From the NCBI RefSeq assembly GCF_000262465.1, contig NZ_CM001489.1:5975980-6020235 (forward strand): 44,256 nt of DNA, given 5' to 3'. Of the stretch, positions 33,317 to 44,048 are shown piece by piece (within the stretch, counting starts at the first letter, position 1; each line of letters opens with the position of its first letter). The notes under the pieces are model-generated. The model was not told where the DNA came from. It was given only the letters and a program-made list of their open reading frames with translations, and made no database searches. The position numbers and the translations under genes are program-made. Origin of the DNA: Frankia sp. QA3. GTDB lineage: Bacteria > Actinomycetota > Actinomycetes > Frankiales > Frankiaceae.

Positions 33317-34068
33317 AGCTCGGTGGCTCCTCCTGCACAAGACCGGCGCGTTAGGCGGCGCCGGTGCTGGTCGACGGCCGTCACGCGGGACGGCCACCCG
33401 GCGGCGCGCCCCGGCGCCGGTAATCGGACCCGGCGTGCAGGGGTCACCCCCGGTGCCCGGATGACCCGCCGCCGACGGTCCGGTGCTGATGGTCCGTCCG
33501 CGGGTGCCTCCGTGCGGGGCTAACACTAGCCACCCGGCAGCGCCACGTGCCCAGGCCGCCGGCCCCGACCAGCCCGCGTGGGCCGGTGGGCGACGTGCGC
33601 CGGGGCGGCGCCCGGGCGTCGGCATCGGCGCTGACCGGCCCGACAGGCCACGAAGGGCCGGTCGGGGACGTGGGCAGAGTCACGCCCTGCACCGGACCGG
33701 CGCGCGGACGGTCGCCCGCCGTGACCCGGCCGGCGGGCCACGCCGCCGCCGCGCCGAGCACCGCCGTGTCGGCGCGCGGGCGGGGTCCGGCCGCGCTACG
33801 TTCGCCGGGCGGTTCACACTCAACGCGCAGCCAACATCCGTCGACCTGTCGCCCGTTTTACCTGGTAGGGCTGTTCGGTGTCGTTGCGCGTGGATGTGGG
33901 CCCGGTGCGTGGATCCGTGTCGGGCGGTGTCCGTCGTCGCGAACGGCGACCGGAAGACGCCGGCGGGCCCCTCAGCTTGGCGTTGCGGCCCTTGCGCTTG
34001 CAGCGCGCGTCTGACCTGCGGCGATGCGTGCGTGTTACGCTGGTAGAGGCGGAAGGGGCACGTGACAC
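33317..34068. other. Divergent lpqE / carD promoter spacer
   Basis: These 750 bases between divergent genes have no credible coding frame. A TAGTGT -10-like element for lpqE lies at 33523-33528 (minus). For carD, CTGACC at 34011-34016 and TACGCT at 34036-34041, 19 bases apart, form a plausible promoter. The rest shows only GC-rich low-complexity sequence. Confidence 0.5.
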
Positions 34069-34551
34069 ATGGCGTTCCAAGTCGGCGAGACCGTTGTTTA
34101 CCCGCATCATGGTGCTGCTCTGATTGACGCGATTGAAACCCGCGTCATCAAGGGCGAGGAAAGACTCTATCTCGTGCTGAAGGTCGCCCAGGGCGATCTG
34201 ACTGTCCGGGTGCCAGCCGACAACGTCGGCATGGTCGGGGTTCGCGACGTCGTCGGGCAGGATGGGCTGGAACGGGTGTTCGAGGTGCTCCGGGCACCCC
34301 ACACCGAGGAGCCCACGAACTGGTCCCGGCGTTACAAGGCAAATCTTGAAAAGCTCGCTTCGGGTGACGTGAACAAGGTCGCCGAGGTCGTCCGCGATCT
34401 ATGGCGCCGTGATCGCGAGCGCGGTCTTTCCGCGGGCGAGAAGCGGATGTTGAGCAAGGCTCGGCAAATCCTTGTCAGTGAGCTCGCGCTCGCGGAGGGC
34501 ACCAACGAGGACAAGGCCGAGGCGATGCTCGACGAGGTTCTCGCCGGCTGA
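34069..34551 (+). CDS. carD: RNA polymerase-binding transcription factor CarD
   Basis: This 160-residue regulator binds the RNA polymerase beta subunit and stabilises open promoter complexes, notably at rRNA genes. The N-terminal Tudor-like RID domain (MAFQVGETVVYPHHGAA, about 1-60) is followed by a helical DNA-binding C-domain with the conserved Trp in NKVAEVVRDLWRRD. It has a GGAAGGGG ribosome-binding site. Upstream of ispD-ispF-cysS on the same strand, as across actinobacteria. Codons here are slightly less GC-extreme than in the neighbours, as expected for a highly expressed, conserved gene. Confidence 0.97.
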   Translation: MAFQVGETVVYPHHGAALIDAIETRVIKGEERLYLVLKVAQGDLTVRVPADNVGMVGVRDVVGQDGLERVFEVLRAPHTEEPTNWSRRYKANLEKLASGDVNKVAEVVRDLWRRDRERGLSAGEKRMLSKARQILVSELALAEGTNEDKAEAMLDEVLAG

Positions 34552-34827
34552 TCCAGACCTTGTCGACCCGGTCGTAATAGATCGGGCGCCGGTCGATCAA
34601 TTCGGGTCGGCGTGATACTGACGGAAATATGATTTCCGGTCGGGAGGTCGGCCCTTCCGGACGCCCTGTCGTCCGGTGGGCCGGGTTCGCCGGCCGGCGC
34701 GGTCCGATGGCGGCGCCCGCACCCATCCGGCTGCGCACGCCCGATCGGCGTACCGGTCGGCCGGCTCGCATCCGGTCGGCCGGATAGGCCATGCTCTCGT
34801 GGTGGATGGCACACGGGAGGTCTGGTG

Positions 34828-35622
34828 ATGGGCGAAGGTCTCCGGTCGCGGGCGGTCGGCCCGCGGGTCGCGGCGATCGTGCCGGCCGCTGGCCGCGGCG
34901 AGCGGCTGGGTGGAGGCACCCCGAAGGCGCTGCGGGCCCTGGGCGGTCGGCCCATGCTGGTGCGTTCGATCGAGGCGCTGCGGCGCTCGGAGTCGGTGAC
35001 GCAGATCGTCGTGGCGGCACCGCCCACCCTGGTGGAGGTCGTGGCTCAGCTGCTCGGGCAGGACGTGCGCGTGATCGCCGGCGGCGCGGAGCGGGTGGAC
35101 TCGGTCCGCCGGGCCCTGCGCGCGGTGGACGACGACATCTCCGTCGTCCTCGTCCACGACGCGGCCAGGCCCCTGACTCCACCCTCGCTCGTCGACGCGG
35201 TCGCCGCGGCGGTGCTCGCCGGCCACCCGGCGGTGATCCCCGTGCTCGGGCTGACGGACACCGTCAAGGAGGTCGGCCCGGACGGCCGGGTGATCCGTAC
35301 CCCGCCGCGCGACGGGCTGCGGGCCGTGCAGACCCCGCAGGGATTCCGGCGTGACGTGCTCGCCGCCGCGTATGCCCTGCAGGACATTCCGGCGACGGAC
35401 GACGCCGGTCTGGTGGAGGCTCTCGGGGTGCCGGTGACGACCGTCCCCGGCGCTCAGGAGGCGTTCAAGGTGACCCAACCGTCCGATCTCATACTCGCCG
35501 AGGCGCTGCTGGCCCGCTGGGCCCCGGGCGACGCCCGCCCGGGTGCGGACCCCCGCGGTGGGGCCGACTCCCGCGGGGGCGCGGACGTGCGCGGTGGCTC
35601 GGATGTCCGGAGCCTCGGGTGA
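34828..35622 (+). CDS. ispD: 2-C-methyl-D-erythritol 4-phosphate cytidylyltransferase IspD
   Basis: This 264-residue enzyme joins MEP to CTP in the non-mevalonate isoprenoid pathway. The nucleotide-binding loop is PAAGRGERLGGGTPKAL; VLVHDAARPLTP and LRAVQTPQGFRRDVL are also present. The last 25 residues are a hydrophilic tail with a repeating GADxRGG unit that is not part of the fold. ATG 34828 has GGGAGG upstream; GTG 34825 is adjacent. Its stop overlaps the ispF start (TGA/GTG), so the two pathway enzymes are coupled. Confidence 0.96.
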   Translation: MGEGLRSRAVGPRVAAIVPAAGRGERLGGGTPKALRALGGRPMLVRSIEALRRSESVTQIVVAAPPTLVEVVAQLLGQDVRVIAGGAERVDSVRRALRAVDDDISVVLVHDAARPLTPPSLVDAVAAAVLAGHPAVIPVLGLTDTVKEVGPDGRVIRTPPRDGLRAVQTPQGFRRDVLAAAYALQDIPATDDAGLVEALGVPVTTVPGAQEAFKVTQPSDLILAEALLARWAPGDARPGADPRGGADSRGGADVRGGSDVRSLG

Positions 35623-36176
35623 GCCCGGACACGCCCGCGCCGGCGGACGGCGGCGTGGCACCCACCGACCGACCGGCCCCGGCCTCGAGCACGGTGACCA
35701 CGGTGGTGCTGCCGCGCGTCGGCATCGGCGTCGACGTGCATCCGTTCGCGGCCGGCCGGCCGTGCTGGGTCGCCTGTCTGGAATGGCCGGGGGAGACGGG
35801 CCTCGCCGGGCACTCGGACGGGGACGTCGCCGCGCACGCGGCCTGTGACGCATTGCTCACCGCGTCGTGTCTCGGCGATCTGGGGAAGGTCTTCGGCACC
35901 GACCGGCCGGAGTACGCGGGCGCCTCCGGCGCGGTCCTGCTGGCCGAGACGGCCCGGTTGCTTGCCGTCGGCGGCTGGGTGATCGGGAACGTGTCGGTCC
36001 AGGTCATCGGCAACCGCCCGCGGATGGCGGCGCGCCGCGAGCAGGCCCAGGCGGCGATGTCCGCGGCCCTGGGCGCCTCGGTGAGCCTGTCGGCGACGAC
36101 CACCGACGGGCTCGGCCTGACCGGCCGGGGCGAGGGGCTCGCGGCGATCGCCACGGCCCTGGTCGTGCGCGCCTGA
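35619..36176 (+). CDS. ispF: 2-C-methyl-D-erythritol 2,4-cyclodiphosphate synthase IspF
   Basis: This 185-residue enzyme cyclises CDP-ME 2-phosphate to MEcPP. It keeps the zinc ligands in GIGVDVHPF and GHSDGDVAAHAACDALL, and the C-terminal ATTTDGLGLTGRGEGLAAIA. A 30-residue Pro/Ala-rich extension precedes the trimer-forming core and is longer than in most homologues; the GTG 35619 start, overlapping the ispD stop, is required by the coupling but a later start cannot be excluded. It would work directly after IspE in the MEP pathway; ispE is not in the window. Confidence 0.95.
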   Translation: MSPDTPAPADGGVAPTDRPAPASSTVTTVVLPRVGIGVDVHPFAAGRPCWVACLEWPGETGLAGHSDGDVAAHAACDALLTASCLGDLGKVFGTDRPEYAGASGAVLLAETARLLAVGGWVIGNVSVQVIGNRPRMAARREQAQAAMSAALGASVSLSATTTDGLGLTGRGEGLAAIATALVVRA

Positions 36177-36280
36177 GCGCTGGCCGCGCCCGGTGGGGTA
36201 TGCCGATCTGTCATCGCTCGGTAGTGTGCCGGCGGTGAGTGAAAGGCTGGGCCGTCGTTGGCCGCTCCCCGAGGAGTCTG

Positions 36281-36673
36281 ATGGCTGGTCGCCTTCCCGA
36301 GCCGGTGCGGGCCCTCGCGGACGCGCGGACCTACGTCGTCCTGGCCACGGTCCAGGCCGACGGCTCGCCGCGGATGACCGTGCTCTGGGTGGATCGCGAC
36401 GAGGACGAGCTGCTGCTGTCCACGGCGCGCGGGCGTGCGAAAGAACGGGACATCGCCCGTGATCCGCGGGTCGGGCTGATGTTCCTCGACCAGGATGATC
36501 CCTACTCGTACGTGGAGGTGCGCGGCACCGCCACGCTGACCGAGCAGGGGGGCCGGGAGTTGATCGACCGGCTGTCGCTGAAGTACACCGGCGACATCTA
36601 CCGGTGGGACGATCCGGGCGAGGTCCGGGTCGTCATCCGGGTCGTGGCAGACCGGGTGCTGACGGTCGGCTGA
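36281..36673 (+). CDS. PPOX-class F420/FMN-dependent flavoprotein
   Basis: This 130-residue split-barrel protein of the pyridoxamine-phosphate-oxidase-like family begins MAGRLPEPVRALAD. It contains TYVVLATVQADGSPRMTVLWV and LLSTARGRAKERDIARDPRVGLMFLD, typical of actinobacterial F420H2- or FMN-dependent reductases. Cofactor choice cannot be decided by eye; actinobacterial members of this size commonly use F420. ATG 36281 has GAGGAG five bases upstream. It lies between ispF and cysS, an insertion relative to the mycobacterial order. Confidence 0.88.
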   Translation: MAGRLPEPVRALADARTYVVLATVQADGSPRMTVLWVDRDEDELLLSTARGRAKERDIARDPRVGLMFLDQDDPYSYVEVRGTATLTEQGGRELIDRLSLKYTGDIYRWDDPGEVRVVIRVVADRVLTVG

Positions 36674-36720
36674 CACGGGCTGCATACCCGCCACGGGGGC
36701 GGGAGCCGTACCCTTGACAG

Positions 36721-38247
36721 ATGGGTCTTCACCTCTACGACACGCGCAGGCGGCGCGTGCGGCCATTTGAGCCGCTGCGCCCCGGTCACGTGGGCGTCTA
36801 CGTGTGTGGACCCACCGTGCAGTCGCCGCCGCACGTGGGCCACGTCCGCACGGCGCTGCCGTTCGACCTGCTGCGCCGGTGGCTGGTGCAGTCCGGGCAC
36901 GAGGTGACGCTCGTCCAGAACGTGACCGACATCGACGACAAGATCATTATTAACGCGGACCGGGACGGCACCTCGGTCTGGGAGCTCGCCACCCGCCAGA
37001 CCAGGGCCTTCGACGACGCCTATCGCACGATCGGCATCCTGCCGCCCACGATCCAGCCGCGCGCGACGGGCCACATCCCCGAGATGATCGCGCTGATCTC
37101 CGCTCTGATCGACGGCGGCTACGCCTACGCCGGCGGGGGCTCGGTCTGGTTCCGGGTCGGTTTCTTCGCCGGCTACGGGGCCCTGTCGCACCAGCGGCCG
37201 GATGCCATGCTGCCCTCGGCGGAGTCGGAACCCGGCAAGGCCGATCCGCGGGACTTCGCGCTGTGGAAAGCCGCCCGGCCCGGCGAGCCGTTCTGGTCCT
37301 CACCCTGGGGTGATGGCCGTCCCGGCTGGCACCTGGAGTGCTCGGCGATGGCCGGGAAGTACCTCGGCCCGGTCTTCGACATCCACGGCGGCGGGCTCGA
37401 CCTGGTCTTCCCGCACCATGAGAACGAGCGGGCGCAGACGGTCTGCGCGGCGGGCGGCGCCGCTGCCGGGGAGACCGGCGAGATGGCCCGGTACTGGATG
37501 CACGTCGGGCTGCTGACCACCGGCGGCACGAAGATGTCGAAGTCCCTCGGGAACTCGGTGCTCGTCGCGGACGCCCTCGACGCCGTCCGCCCCCAGGTGC
37601 TGCGTTACCACCTGCTGTCGGCGCACTACCGCTCGACGCTGGAGTACACCCCGGAGGCGCTGGGCGAGTCAGCCGCGGCGCACGACCGGGTGGAGACCTT
37701 CGTCCGCAACGCGCTGGACATCCTCGGCGGGCCGGGTGAGGCGGCGGCGCTGGCGGCCGACGACGGCGCGTCCCCGGCCGGGGGCGCGCGGGGACGGGCG
37801 GCCCGAGGTGGGCCCGGCAGCGAGGCCGTGGGCGGCGCGGCGGCGGATGCCGAGGCGGGGCTGACCCCGCAACAGGCGTGGGCGGACTTCGCGGCGGCCA
37901 TGGACGACGATCTCGCCGTCGGCCGGGCGCTGGCGGCCATCTTCGGCGCGGTGGGCCAGGGCAACCAGGTGCTGTCGAAGGCGCACAGCCGCAAGCTGGC
38001 GGGCTGGGTCAACGTCACCCGCCGGATGCTCGGTGTCCTCGGGCTCGACCCGCACGAGCAGTGGCCCTCCGCCGGTGCCGAGCTTCGGCCGGCGCTCGAC
38101 GGGGTCATGCAGATCGCGCTGGATCTGCGCTCGGCGGCGCGGGCGCGGCGGGACTACGCGGAGGCCGACTCGATCCGCTCGCGGCTCGCGGCCGCCGGCC
38201 TCATCGTCGAGGACACCCCCGAGGGGCAGCGCTGGCACCTGGCCTGA
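36721..38247 (+). CDS. cysS: Cysteinyl-tRNA synthetase
   Basis: This 508-residue class I synthetase charges tRNA-Cys. The zinc Cys is in YVCGPTVQSPPHVGHVRTA (HIGH-like motif HVGH); the other zinc ligands are in WHLECSAMA and FPHHENERAQ; the KMSKS motif is KMSKSLGNSV. An Ala/Gly-rich insert of about 40 residues (near 345-385) interrupts the C-terminal helical domain and is not seen in short homologues. The related mycothiol enzyme MshC was considered, but the full-length C-domain and ispF-cysS order favour CysS. TACCCT at 36709-36714, seven bases before the ATG, suggests a leaderless transcript. Confidence 0.96.
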   Translation: MGLHLYDTRRRRVRPFEPLRPGHVGVYVCGPTVQSPPHVGHVRTALPFDLLRRWLVQSGHEVTLVQNVTDIDDKIIINADRDGTSVWELATRQTRAFDDAYRTIGILPPTIQPRATGHIPEMIALISALIDGGYAYAGGGSVWFRVGFFAGYGALSHQRPDAMLPSAESEPGKADPRDFALWKAARPGEPFWSSPWGDGRPGWHLECSAMAGKYLGPVFDIHGGGLDLVFPHHENERAQTVCAAGGAAAGETGEMARYWMHVGLLTTGGTKMSKSLGNSVLVADALDAVRPQVLRYHLLSAHYRSTLEYTPEALGESAAAHDRVETFVRNALDILGGPGEAAALAADDGASPAGGARGRAARGGPGSEAVGGAAADAEAGLTPQQAWADFAAAMDDDLAVGRALAAIFGAVGQGNQVLSKAHSRKLAGWVNVTRRMLGVLGLDPHEQWPSAGAELRPALDGVMQIALDLRSAARARRDYAEADSIRSRLAAAGLIVEDTPEGQRWHLA

Positions 38248-38312
38248 GGCCGGCCGGCGGCGGTCCTGTGACCGGGGCCGCCGCGCCGGCCAGGCCCCGG
38301 GTCATGGCCGGC

Positions 38313-38354
38313 GCGCGGGTTGCCTGCCGGTCGCACCCGGGCAGACAACCGCGC
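38313..38354. terminator. Hairpin between convergent cysS and FHA genes
   Basis: GCGCGGGTTGCCTGCCGG pairs, with a bulge and a wobble, with the segment CCCGGGCAGACAACCGCGC around a TCGCA loop. Placed between two convergent genes, it is probably a bidirectional terminator. Confidence 0.55.
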
Positions 38355-38398
38355 GGCGTCCCTGGCGCCGGCCTGAGCCACGGGCCGGCGCCCGGCGA

Positions 38399-39769
38399 TC
38401 AGCGTGCGCGCAGCGTGATGCGCGTCCAGGCACCCAGGTAGACGCGGTCGCCGTCCCGGAGCGGGACGGGCTGCCCGGGTTCGATCGGGTCCGGTTCGTC
38501 GTTGAGCCGGGTGCCGTTCGTCGAGCCAGGGTCGCGCACGGCGTAGCCGCCGTCGGGGAGCTGCTCGAACAGCGCGTGGCTGCGCGAGATTCCCGGGTCC
38601 TCCGGCGCGCCGGACAGGTCGATGTCCGGGTGGATGCCACGCGACTCGCTGCGCCGTCCGACGAGCATCTGCGCGCCGGCGAGCGCGAAGACGCGGCGCG
38701 GGTAGAAGGTCGGGAACGGCACCCGGTGGTCGTCGCCGCTGTCGTAGTACTCGCGCTCCGCCTCGACGATGGCCTCCCAGACGGTGGCCCCCGCCGGGGA
38801 ACGGTCACGATCCCACCCGCCGGCGCCACGCGGGTCGTCGGCGATCGGATCGCGCCGGCCGCCCCGGCCCGCGTCGTGGCGCGGGTCGCCGAGGTCGGGG
38901 TTGCTCAGCCGCGGGTCGTCGAGCCGCGGATCGCCTCCTGGCCGGGCGTAGCGGGGGTCGGTGGTGTGCCGCGGATCCCCGCCGCGGCCCGGCAGGCTCC
39001 GATCGGGCGCGCCCGCGGGCGCGGCGCCCGGGTCGAGGCCCAGCGGATCGGCGCCGTAGCCGTACCCGTCGTCGCGCCGGGTGCGGCGATGGGTGTCGGA
39101 CTCGCGATCCAGGTCCTCGCCGTACCCACCCGCCCCGCGGCCCTCCCGGGCCGGCGGGTACCCGCCGCGGTCGGCGTCGGGGTACCCGGCCGGGGCGCGG
39201 TCGTCGCGGCCCGTAGGGGTCGCGTCCGCGGTCGGCCCGGTCGTCGGGGGCGCGGCCGTAGGGGTCGCGGTCGGCGTCGGGGTACCCGGCCGGGGCGCGG
39301 TCGTCGCGCCCGTCGCGCCCGTAGGGGTCGCGTCCGCGGTCGGCCCGCTCGTCGGCGCCCGGCCGGTCGTCGCGCCGGCGGGCGTAGGGATCACGGTCGT
39401 ACCCGCCCGGCTCGTCGTACGGGTCCGCCTGGTAGCCGCGACCGCCGCGAGGCTGGTCGGCGTAGCCGTCGCGGCCGTACCCGCCGTACGGGTCGCCGCC
39501 GCGCGGCGGGTCCGCCACGCCGGACTGGTCGGCCGGCGAGCGCCGGATGCCCAGCGGGTCGTACCCCCCGGCCTCGGCCGCGTCCGGGCCGTCTGGCTGG
39601 GACGGGCCGCGCCGGCGTTGGCCGCCTGGCTCGTCCGTTCCGTAGGGAGACCGACCGCCGTCGTCCGGACGGTATTCGTACCTCTCCTGACCACTCATGA
39701 TCCCAATTCCGCACCGATCGCAGTAGTCGGGTCGTGAGACAGGTGCCCCGCAGGGCAACGTGCCCTCAC
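38399..39769 (-). CDS. Zinc-ribbon/FHA-domain protein, apparently frameshifted twice
   Basis: The C-terminal 110 residues are an FHA domain that binds phosphothreonine (VGRRSESRGIHPDIDLS, GISRSHALFEQLPDG, DPGSTNGTRLND). Before it lies a long Asp/Gly/Pro/Arg/Tyr-rich disordered stretch with repeated RDPYGR and APAGYPDAD units. The N-end would be a zinc ribbon. GTG 39769 gives RCPAGHLSHDP, but the second half DYCDRCGIG is in another frame (shift near 39734). A second shift near 39207-39213 (an extra G compared with its own repeat copy) returns to the FHA frame. The start is four bases after the vWA stop. Without the shifts, ATG 39698 would begin an N-terminal fragment and the FHA part would lack a proper start. 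Confidence 0.75.
39169..39350. repeat. Imperfect direct repeat (period about 98 bp) inside the FHA gene
   Basis: A segment of roughly 70-80 bases beginning CGGTCGGCGTCGGGGTACCC occurs at about 39169 and again at about 39267. The copies differ by an indel at the frameshift point: the first reads GTCGCGGCCCGTAGG, the second GTCGCGCCCGTCGCGCCCGTAGG. Confidence 0.8.
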
Positions 39770-39773
39770 CTGA

Positions 39774-41129
39774 TCACCGGTTCACCCGGAGGGTCCTCGT
39801 CGACCGTGTGTCAAGGACCATCTCATCGATCTTCTTGACGTTCTTCTTCAACCGAACCGTACCTGTTGTGGCATTGTCGATGTGAACCACCTTCTGTAGG
39901 AGGCGGTAGGTGTCTTCGTTGCCGGAGGCGAGCGCCAACTGGGCCCCGCGTCCGAGCAACAGTGTTGCAGTGGCCTCGTCGCCGGACTGACGCGCCTCCA
40001 GGCCATGCAGCACCGAGGCCGCGAGCTCGGCCTGTCCGGTGTAGTGGGCGACGGCCGCGCTGACCGGAGCGGACCGCGTCTCGTCGTCCGTCCACATCGC
40101 TCTCACCAGCGCCTGAGACGTTTCCCGGCCGTCGATGACGAGGCTGACCCGTGCGGCCAGCGCCTCGGTCCCGACCGGCCGGGCCTGCACCCGGATGTTC
40201 AGGTGGTAGTCGCGCGACTCGGTTCCCCACGCGCCGGTAGGGTAGTCGACGCTGTGATCGTCGGATGTGGCCGCCTCGGCCCTCAGATCGCGCAGCATGG
40301 GGGAGACCTCTCGCAGGAACCCCACCTCGGCGCCCCGCGGGGTCCACACCCGCAGCGCCACTCGGTCCGTGGTTCGGCTGGTGGCGGTCGCGATCACGCT
40401 GGTGAAGTCCGCGACGAGCTCATCCGGGCTGCCGATCGCGTCGACCGTGCCCAGTAGGCTCGTCGCGATCAGCCGCAGCTCGTCGATGCGCCAGTCGGTG
40501 CCGATGCCCCGGCAGTCGCACTGGAACCGCCCGCGGCACGCGGCGACGGCCGCTGCCAGGTCCCTCGCCAGCTCACCGTTCTGGCCGTCGGTGAGCAGCA
40601 GTGCGTGCGCGATGGCCCGCGGCCTGGTCGCCATCAGCGCCCGCGCCAGGTCCAGCCAGCGGCCGATGGCGGTGCCGCCGTGCGGCTCCACCCGCTCCAC
40701 CGCGAGGCGGGCCTGCTCGCGCGTGGCGGGCGAGGCCGCCACCAGGCGCGGGCTGTCCGGGTAGATCATGCTGGCGGCGCCGGTGCCGCGCACGATGGCG
40801 AACCAGACATCGTCGGGCACGCAGTCGAGGGCCGCGCACGTCGCGTGGCGCGCCTGGGCGATCTTCTCCGGTGGGTTCGCCATCGAGCCCGAGCAGTCGA
40901 GCAGGAGGACCTCGGCGAGCTCCGGGCGCCGCGATCCGTCGAGTGACGGGGAGCCGTCCGGTGGGGGGGAGCCCTCCGGTGACGGGGAGCCGTACGTGGT
41001 GGTGGGGTCGGCGAGGCCGTCCGGGCCGTCGGGCCGGCCGGTCGACGTCACGGTGATGACGGCGTGCACGTCCGTCCCACCGGCCGGGAGGTACTCGTTC
41101 TGGTAGACCTCCGCGGTGAATGCGCCCAT
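39774..41129 (-). CDS. von Willebrand factor A domain protein
   Basis: This 451-residue protein has a short N-terminal beta domain (1-40), a low-complexity Ser/Pro/Asp linker with repeated GSPxPDG units (about 45-68), and a vWA domain (about 75-250). The vWA domain has a complete MIDAS motif LLLDCSGSM (DxSxS), TAIGRW and LLLTDGQNG. A C-terminal helical region ends in VRLKKNVKKIDEMVLDTRS. There is no signal peptide, so it is cytoplasmic. vWA domains bind partner proteins through a metal ion. The start overlaps the PP2C stop (TGATG) and the FHA start follows its stop by four bases: a tight operon. It resembles TerY/YfbK-type vWA proteins of phosphorylation modules. Confidence 0.92.
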   Translation of the reverse strand: MGAFTAEVYQNEYLPAGGTDVHAVITVTSTGRPDGPDGLADPTTTYGSPSPEGSPPPDGSPSLDGSRRPELAEVLLLDCSGSMANPPEKIAQARHATCAALDCVPDDVWFAIVRGTGAASMIYPDSPRLVAASPATREQARLAVERVEPHGGTAIGRWLDLARALMATRPRAIAHALLLTDGQNGELARDLAAAVAACRGRFQCDCRGIGTDWRIDELRLIATSLLGTVDAIGSPDELVADFTSVIATATSRTTDRVALRVWTPRGAEVGFLREVSPMLRDLRAEAATSDDHSVDYPTGAWGTESRDYHLNIRVQARPVGTEALAARVSLVIDGRETSQALVRAMWTDDETRSAPVSAAVAHYTGQAELAASVLHGLEARQSGDEATATLLLGRGAQLALASGNEDTYRLLQKVVHIDNATTGTVRLKKNVKKIDEMVLDTRSTRTLRVNR

Positions 41130-42244
41130 CAGTGCTCCACCCTGGCGGCGACCACGGTGATGTTGTCGTGGCCGCCGGCGTCGATGGCGAAGTCGACCAG
41201 GTGGCGGGCGACCTCGATCGCCGTGCAGTGCGGCGGGAGCTGGTTGACCAGCGAGGCCATGACGTCCGGCCGAGAGGCGTAGTTCCACAGCCCGTCGGAG
41301 CAGACGACCACCGTGGCCGGCACCTCGATCGGGAAGATCTCCGTGTGCGGGGCCACATCCTCGACGTCGCCGCCGAGCCAGCGGGTCAGCGTGTGCGCCC
41401 GCCGATGCGTCTCGGCCTCGTTGGCCGGGATGAGACCCGCCCGGGCGGCCTCGGCGGCCCAGGTGTCGTCCGAGGTCAGCCGCTCGCACCAGCGCGGCCC
41501 GAGCAGGTAGACCCGGCTGTCGCCGACCCAGCCGACGGTGACCATGCCCGGACCGTCCGGTGTGGGCGGGGTGACGATGGCGGCGGCGAAGGTGCAGGAC
41601 GGGGCCATTCGCCCCTCGGCGGCGCTGAGCTGGGCGATCGTGGCCTGCGCCGCGTCGACGGCGGCGTGCAGCGCGGCCTCCGCGTCCTCCGGGGAGAATC
41701 CCCCGACGATCGCGCGCGGCGCCGTGCGCGGCTCGTCGTACCCCGGGTACGCCGGCTCCAGGATGTCCAGCATGTCGTCGGCCGCGCTGCCGCCGCGGGG
41801 CGGGCGGGTGTCGTGGTGGACCGGATGGCCGGGCCCGTGGGCCCGCACCGCGTCCGCCAGCACCGCCATCGCGGTGGCCGCGGCGGCGGCCGATGCCTGA
41901 CCGGATCCGGGCGTGGTCGAGACCCCGTCGCACACCACCGCGATGAGCGTGCCGTAGACGACGGCGAGCCCCATCGCGTCCTCGTTGGTCGTGTGGCGCA
42001 CCCCCCGGTCGCACACGCCGGCCAGCTCGCCGAGGTCGACCTCGGCGTGGTCGGCGTCGCCGTGCGCCGGGTCCGGGCCCTCCAGCGGATGCCCGCAGAC
42101 CTCGCAGTAGTGGTCGTCCGAGTACACCGGCGCCGCGCACACGGGGCAGCGGCCCAGGTCGTCATCGGGGTCGAAGGCCCCGCTCCCGGTGAGCTGATAA
42201 GCCACCGTGGGGGCGTCGTCGTGCGGGTTGAGGTCCACTGTCAT
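41129..42244 (-). CDS. PP2C-type Ser/Thr protein phosphatase with zinc ribbon
   Basis: This 371-residue protein has an N-terminal zinc ribbon (CPVCAAPVYSDDHYCEVCG, about 33-51) and a PPM/PP2C phosphatase domain (about 75-368). The metal-binding motifs are RHTTNEDAM, VVCDGVS, GWVGDSRVYLLG, VCSDGLWNY and GGHDNITVVAA, so it should be active as a Mn/Mg-dependent phosphatase. The zinc ribbon closely resembles that on the FHA partner, which suggests a shared docking surface. ATG 42244 gives MTVDLNPHDDAPTVA; no strong ribosome-binding site is visible. It is first of the tight PP2C-vWA-FHA set. Confidence 0.93.
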   Translation of the reverse strand: MTVDLNPHDDAPTVAYQLTGSGAFDPDDDLGRCPVCAAPVYSDDHYCEVCGHPLEGPDPAHGDADHAEVDLGELAGVCDRGVRHTTNEDAMGLAVVYGTLIAVVCDGVSTTPGSGQASAAAAATAMAVLADAVRAHGPGHPVHHDTRPPRGGSAADDMLDILEPAYPGYDEPRTAPRAIVGGFSPEDAEAALHAAVDAAQATIAQLSAAEGRMAPSCTFAAAIVTPPTPDGPGMVTVGWVGDSRVYLLGPRWCERLTSDDTWAAEAARAGLIPANEAETHRRAHTLTRWLGGDVEDVAPHTEIFPIEVPATVVVCSDGLWNYASRPDVMASLVNQLPPHCTAIEVARHLVDFAIDAGGHDNITVVAARVEH

Positions 42245-42580
42245 GCCGCCGGGAGGGAACGTTCGCGTGCGGGCGGTGTGCGCAGAGCCATGTGCTGGGT
42301 GCCTCCTGCCCCTGCTGGTCCGGTCATCGGAGCTCGCCGCCGTCGCTGCGCGACGCCGAGGGCGCACGGCCGGCGCCCGGACGAACTGGTCACACGCGTC
42401 GAGCTGGTCATCCTGGATTCATGGGGACGTATTCTCCCAGCTTCCCCCGGGGCTCGTCGACGACGTAGATCGCCGTGGGCGAGCGAGTTCCCGGCGCATC
42501 CCCTTTCGCCGGCGCGCAACCTTAAGAGAGCGTAAGGGTCGAGTGTCGACGATGGCGGCGGCCATGCCGCTGCCGGGGCG
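42245..42580. other. Spacer upstream of the PP2C gene
   Basis: This is about 335 bases. A frame from ATG near 42589 runs to the PP2C start but has no domain and uneven codon use, so it is probably not a gene. The only A/T-rich point, CCTTACGCTCTCTTAAGG on the minus strand (about 42519-42537), could be a promoter element for the operon. Confidence 0.45.

Positions 42581-44048
<1,468 letters not shown>

Noticed and set aside
33483..34046. Plus-strand frame before carD
   Set aside because: Arg/Cys/Gly-rich, no domain, and it covers the likely carD promoter.
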